From: Lysobacterales bacterium
GTDB taxonomy: Bacteria > Pseudomonadota > Gammaproteobacteria > Xanthomonadales > S139-57
Direction of reading: 5' to 3'
Assembly (NCBI GenBank): GCA_026993285.1
Contig: JALWTZ010000029.1
Coordinates: forward strand, 1 to 31,116
DNA length: 31,116 nt
Shown here: one piece after another, positions 29,455 to 31,116 of the stretch
Position numbering within the stretch: position 1 is the first letter of the stretch
Layout: the number at the start of each line of letters is the position of its first letter
The notes under the pieces: generated by a model
Databases searched by the model: none
What the model was told of the DNA's origin: nothing
The model's input: only the letters and a program-made list of their open reading frames with translations
Position numbers and translations under genes: made by a program

Positions 29455-29478
29455 TCAGGCCACAGGGAAGTGGCCTGA
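29455..29478 (+). terminator. Possible terminator after the acylase gene
   Basis: TCAGGCCAC and GTGGCCTGA form a 9-bp perfect stem around AGGGAA, nine bases past the stop codon. Only UUACC follows, so the U-tract is poor and termination may need another factor. Confidence 0.45.
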
Positions 29479-29567
29479 TTACCACGGATCCGGCCAATGA
29501 GATTTGCCAGTGGCGTTTGTCCGTGCTGTACAATGGCAACAATCACGCCCTCAAAAGGATCGCTGCC

Positions 29568-30047
29568 TTGAACGCATTGCTGGATCACTTCACGCTGGTA
29601 CGAACACGATGGATCCGCCTGCATGCGGAACTGCTCAAGCCCGTGGCCGCTGAACAGCCGCACCAGCTCAAGGTGGAAATCAAGCTCACACCCAGCACCC
29701 TGCCCAAGGACAATCCCGGCATGCCTGAATACCAGCTGGGTTGTCGCATGCATTGTCTCGGGCACCTGCCACAGAAGGAAAATGATCCGCTGTTCCAAAC
29801 GGAAGTGCTGATGAATGCCATTTACCGCCAGGTTCAGGGCTCGCCCCTGGATTTCAGCCAATTCAGCACATTGCACAGCCAATGCAACCGCCAGCTCTAC
29901 CCGTTGTTACGCTTAAAGCTCATTCAGCTGGTTCGGGATCTGGGCATCAACCAGGTACAACTGCCAGAAGACCTGTTTACGCAAATGGAAGAAAACCATC
30001 AGGGGCTGGATAACGAAGGGCCAGAAAAAACCACTCGCCTGCACTGA
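29568..30047 (+). CDS. SecB-like protein, divergent (tentative)
   Basis: A 159-residue protein when started at TTG 29568, which has AAAAGGA eight bases upstream; the in-frame ATGs further 5' lie inside the acylase gene and the next internal ATG is 29718. The C-terminal half (about 104-137) contains CNRQLYPLLRLKLIQLVRD and then GINQVQLPEDLF. This parallels the SecB export-chaperone pattern C-P-N-x-L-[FY]-P-x-x-R-x-x-I-x-x-L-V-x-x-x-x-x-x-x-L-x-P. The central beta-like part (LKVEIKLT, YQLGCRMHCLG) fits SecB strands in spacing. The resemblance is by eye and could be chance, but a SecB-fold protein of this kind might act as a specialised chaperone. Otherwise a hypothetical protein. It converges on the FHA gene with an eight-base gap. 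Confidence 0.55.
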   Translation: MNALLDHFTLVRTRWIRLHAELLKPVAAEQPHQLKVEIKLTPSTLPKDNPGMPEYQLGCRMHCLGHLPQKENDPLFQTEVLMNAIYRQVQGSPLDFSQFSTLHSQCNRQLYPLLRLKLIQLVRDLGINQVQLPEDLFTQMEENHQGLDNEGPEKTTRLH

Positions 30048-30055
30048 TCCTGTTG

Positions 30056-30922
30056 CTATTGCACACCCGCCGGCAAGCGATCATAGAGCAGTTGAACCAT
30101 GCCCAGCGTGACACGGTCCCCCGGTTGCAACAGCTGTAACTGGCTGGGCTGGATACGGTTGCCGTTGACGAAAGAGCCATTCATGACCCCCATCTCTTCC
30201 ATCAAGGCATAACCTTCCGGGGTGCGAACCAGGCGAGCGTGCCGCCGACTGAGAGAGCGGCGAGCGTCATGTTCTGACAGGTCCAGATCCGGGAAAATAC
30301 CACTGGCGGGATCTGTTCTGCCCAAGGTAATGACATCCTGGTTGGGTAACGGCAACCACTGCCCGGACAGCAGGCGAAACCCGAATTCCGGTGCCCTGGC
30401 CGTTTCCGGCACAGCCTCCACGCCTGGGTCGGTCTGAAAGCCCAGGGTTTCCGGGATCAGCCCCGGCCAGGTTTCCGGGGCATCCGGTTGTTTCTGCGAC
30501 GATGGCTCAACGCCCCTGGATTGCTGGCGCAACAGCAGGTATTTCTCCGTCAGGCTGCGCAACTGCCAGCCCAGCTTGCGCAGCATGCGAACCGCCAGTT
30601 CCGGCTCGCTGCGGATCATCTGCTCGAAATCTCCCATATCAATCCGCGAAAGCACACAGTCGGTCTCCGCCCGTGCCGTGGCATAGCGTGGCTGGGATTC
30701 CAGCAAGCTCATTTCCCCGAAAAAATCGCCTTCTTCCAGCACGGAGATGGTGACCAGGCCTCTGGATGCATTTTTTTGAATGGCGATCCGGCCCTTGCGA
30801 ATCAGAAACATGCAATCACCCAGCTCGCCTTCAGCAAAGAGTAGTTCTCCTGCCTGCAGGCGCACCGTGGTGTAGCGGGTAAAGGATTCGACTTTCTGGG
30901 TGCCGCTCATGCTGCGTTTCAT
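30056..30922 (-). CDS. Cyclic-nucleotide-binding/FHA-domain signalling protein
   Basis: A 288-residue soluble protein with the start set at 30922 (MKRSMSGTQ); 30910 and a longer upstream ATG are alternatives, and none has a good Shine-Dalgarno sequence. Residues 12-130 form a cNMP-binding domain with FFGEMSLLESQPRYATA (Glu70, Arg79 equivalents of the CRP ligand contacts). A Pro/Glu-rich linker follows (about 135-178). Residues 180-285 are an FHA domain that should bind phosphothreonine peptides: LGRT near 200-203, SLSRRHARL at 223-231 and NGSFVNG at 248-254 are the conserved phosphopeptide-binding segments. No DNA-binding or catalytic domain is seen, so it probably links a nucleotide or other small ligand to a phosphoprotein partner. 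No kinase is in the window. Confidence 0.88.
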   Translation of the reverse strand: MKRSMSGTQKVESFTRYTTVRLQAGELLFAEGELGDCMFLIRKGRIAIQKNASRGLVTISVLEEGDFFGEMSLLESQPRYATARAETDCVLSRIDMGDFEQMIRSEPELAVRMLRKLGWQLRSLTEKYLLLRQQSRGVEPSSQKQPDAPETWPGLIPETLGFQTDPGVEAVPETARAPEFGFRLLSGQWLPLPNQDVITLGRTDPASGIFPDLDLSEHDARRSLSRRHARLVRTPEGYALMEEMGVMNGSFVNGNRIQPSQLQLLQPGDRVTLGMVQLLYDRLPAGVQ

Positions 30923-30938
30923 GGTTACTTGTACACAA

Positions 30939-30947
30939 ATACTATCA
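30939..30947 (-). promoter_or_regulatory. Possible extended -10 element upstream of the cNMP/FHA gene
   Basis: On the minus strand TGATAGTAT combines a TGn extension with a 4/6 -10 box. No acceptable -35 box is at the right distance. A start near 30932 would leave about ten bases before the ATG at 30922. Weak. Confidence 0.25.
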
Positions 30948-31036
30948 TGCCAGCATGCACTAGACCGCAAACTGCTTCCAGGCACAAGTGGGGAATACCT
31001 TCAGGAACCCGGGATGTATGGGAACTGCGATTCAGC

Positions 31037-31114
31037 TCACAGTTCCAGCTCATCATCAGACCGATCCGGATCCGTAACCGTGATCAACCGGATGGCATGG
31101 TTTCCTTCCGCCAC
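31037..31114 (-). CDS. 3' end of an unidentified gene (cut by window edge)
   Basis: Only one minus-strand frame stays open to the right edge. It encodes the last 25 residues VAEGNHAIRLITVTDP... and ends in an acidic tail (DDELEL) before a TGA at 31037-31039. The gap of about 115 bp to the next gene on the same strand is ordinary. Too little is visible to name it, and it may not be a gene. Confidence 0.4.
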   Translation of the reverse strand: MAEGNHAIRLITVTDPDRSDDELEL

Positions 31115-31116
31115 GG

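Overview
The window is a stretch of gammaproteobacterial chromosome. It carries the conserved order tRNA(Pro-Arg-His-Leu) - tig - clpP - clpX - lon - hupB - tRNA-Val - tRNA-Asp - ppiD, all on the minus strand, which is the layout of pseudomonad-type Gammaproteobacteria. I cannot name the genus. There are no insertion sequences, integrases, CRISPR arrays or phage genes; the window reads as stable chromosome with a lineage-specific right half.

Region 1 (1-8514, minus) is the protein-quality-control block: trigger factor, ClpP, ClpX, Lon, HU and the start of PpiD. It is interleaved with two tRNA groups that appear to share transcripts with protein genes. A sigma-32-like promoter precedes lon, and clean rho-independent terminators follow clpP and tRNA-Asp.

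Region 2 (8600-11020) holds a plus-strand gene for a protein with two cyclic-nucleotide-binding modules and a C-terminal rhodanese, whose promoter predicts a leaderless mRNA; a convergent family-2 glycosyltransferase; and an 80-residue two-helix membrane protein.

Region 3 (11059-21627) is a divergent catabolic locus. The minus arm runs icmF (fused isobutyryl-CoA mutase and its G-protein chaperone), then a membrane GGDEF-EAL protein with both catalytic motifs degraded, then a second cNMP/cNMP/rhodanese protein, then trxC (thioredoxin 2). The genes are 12 bp apart, overlapping by 14 bp, and 23 bp apart, so they form a probable four-gene transcript. The plus arm encodes a leucine/valine dehydrogenase, a thiolase and an SDR 3-hydroxyacyl-CoA dehydrogenase, 11 bp apart. 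Together the arms suggest a valine/leucine route in which isobutyryl-CoA is isomerised to butyryl-CoA and burned through acetoacetyl-CoA. This route is joined to second-messenger and thiol-redox signalling genes.

Region 4 (21628-31116) contains a large HEAT/DUF349 coiled-coil protein, a diguanylate cyclase with a periplasmic CxxCH (haem c) site and a cysteine-rich cytoplasmic sensor, a secreted penicillin/acyl-homoserine-lactone acylase-family hydrolase, a short protein whose C-terminus looks like the SecB chaperone, a cNMP-binding/FHA protein, and the 3' end of one more minus-strand gene.

The recurring theme of regions 2-4 is sensing: three cNMP-binding proteins (two fused to rhodanese, one to FHA), two c-di-GMP-type proteins (one active-looking and haem-linked, one degenerate), thioredoxin 2 and a possible quorum-signal acylase. 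All promoter, operator and hairpin calls were made by eye and are weaker than the gene calls.
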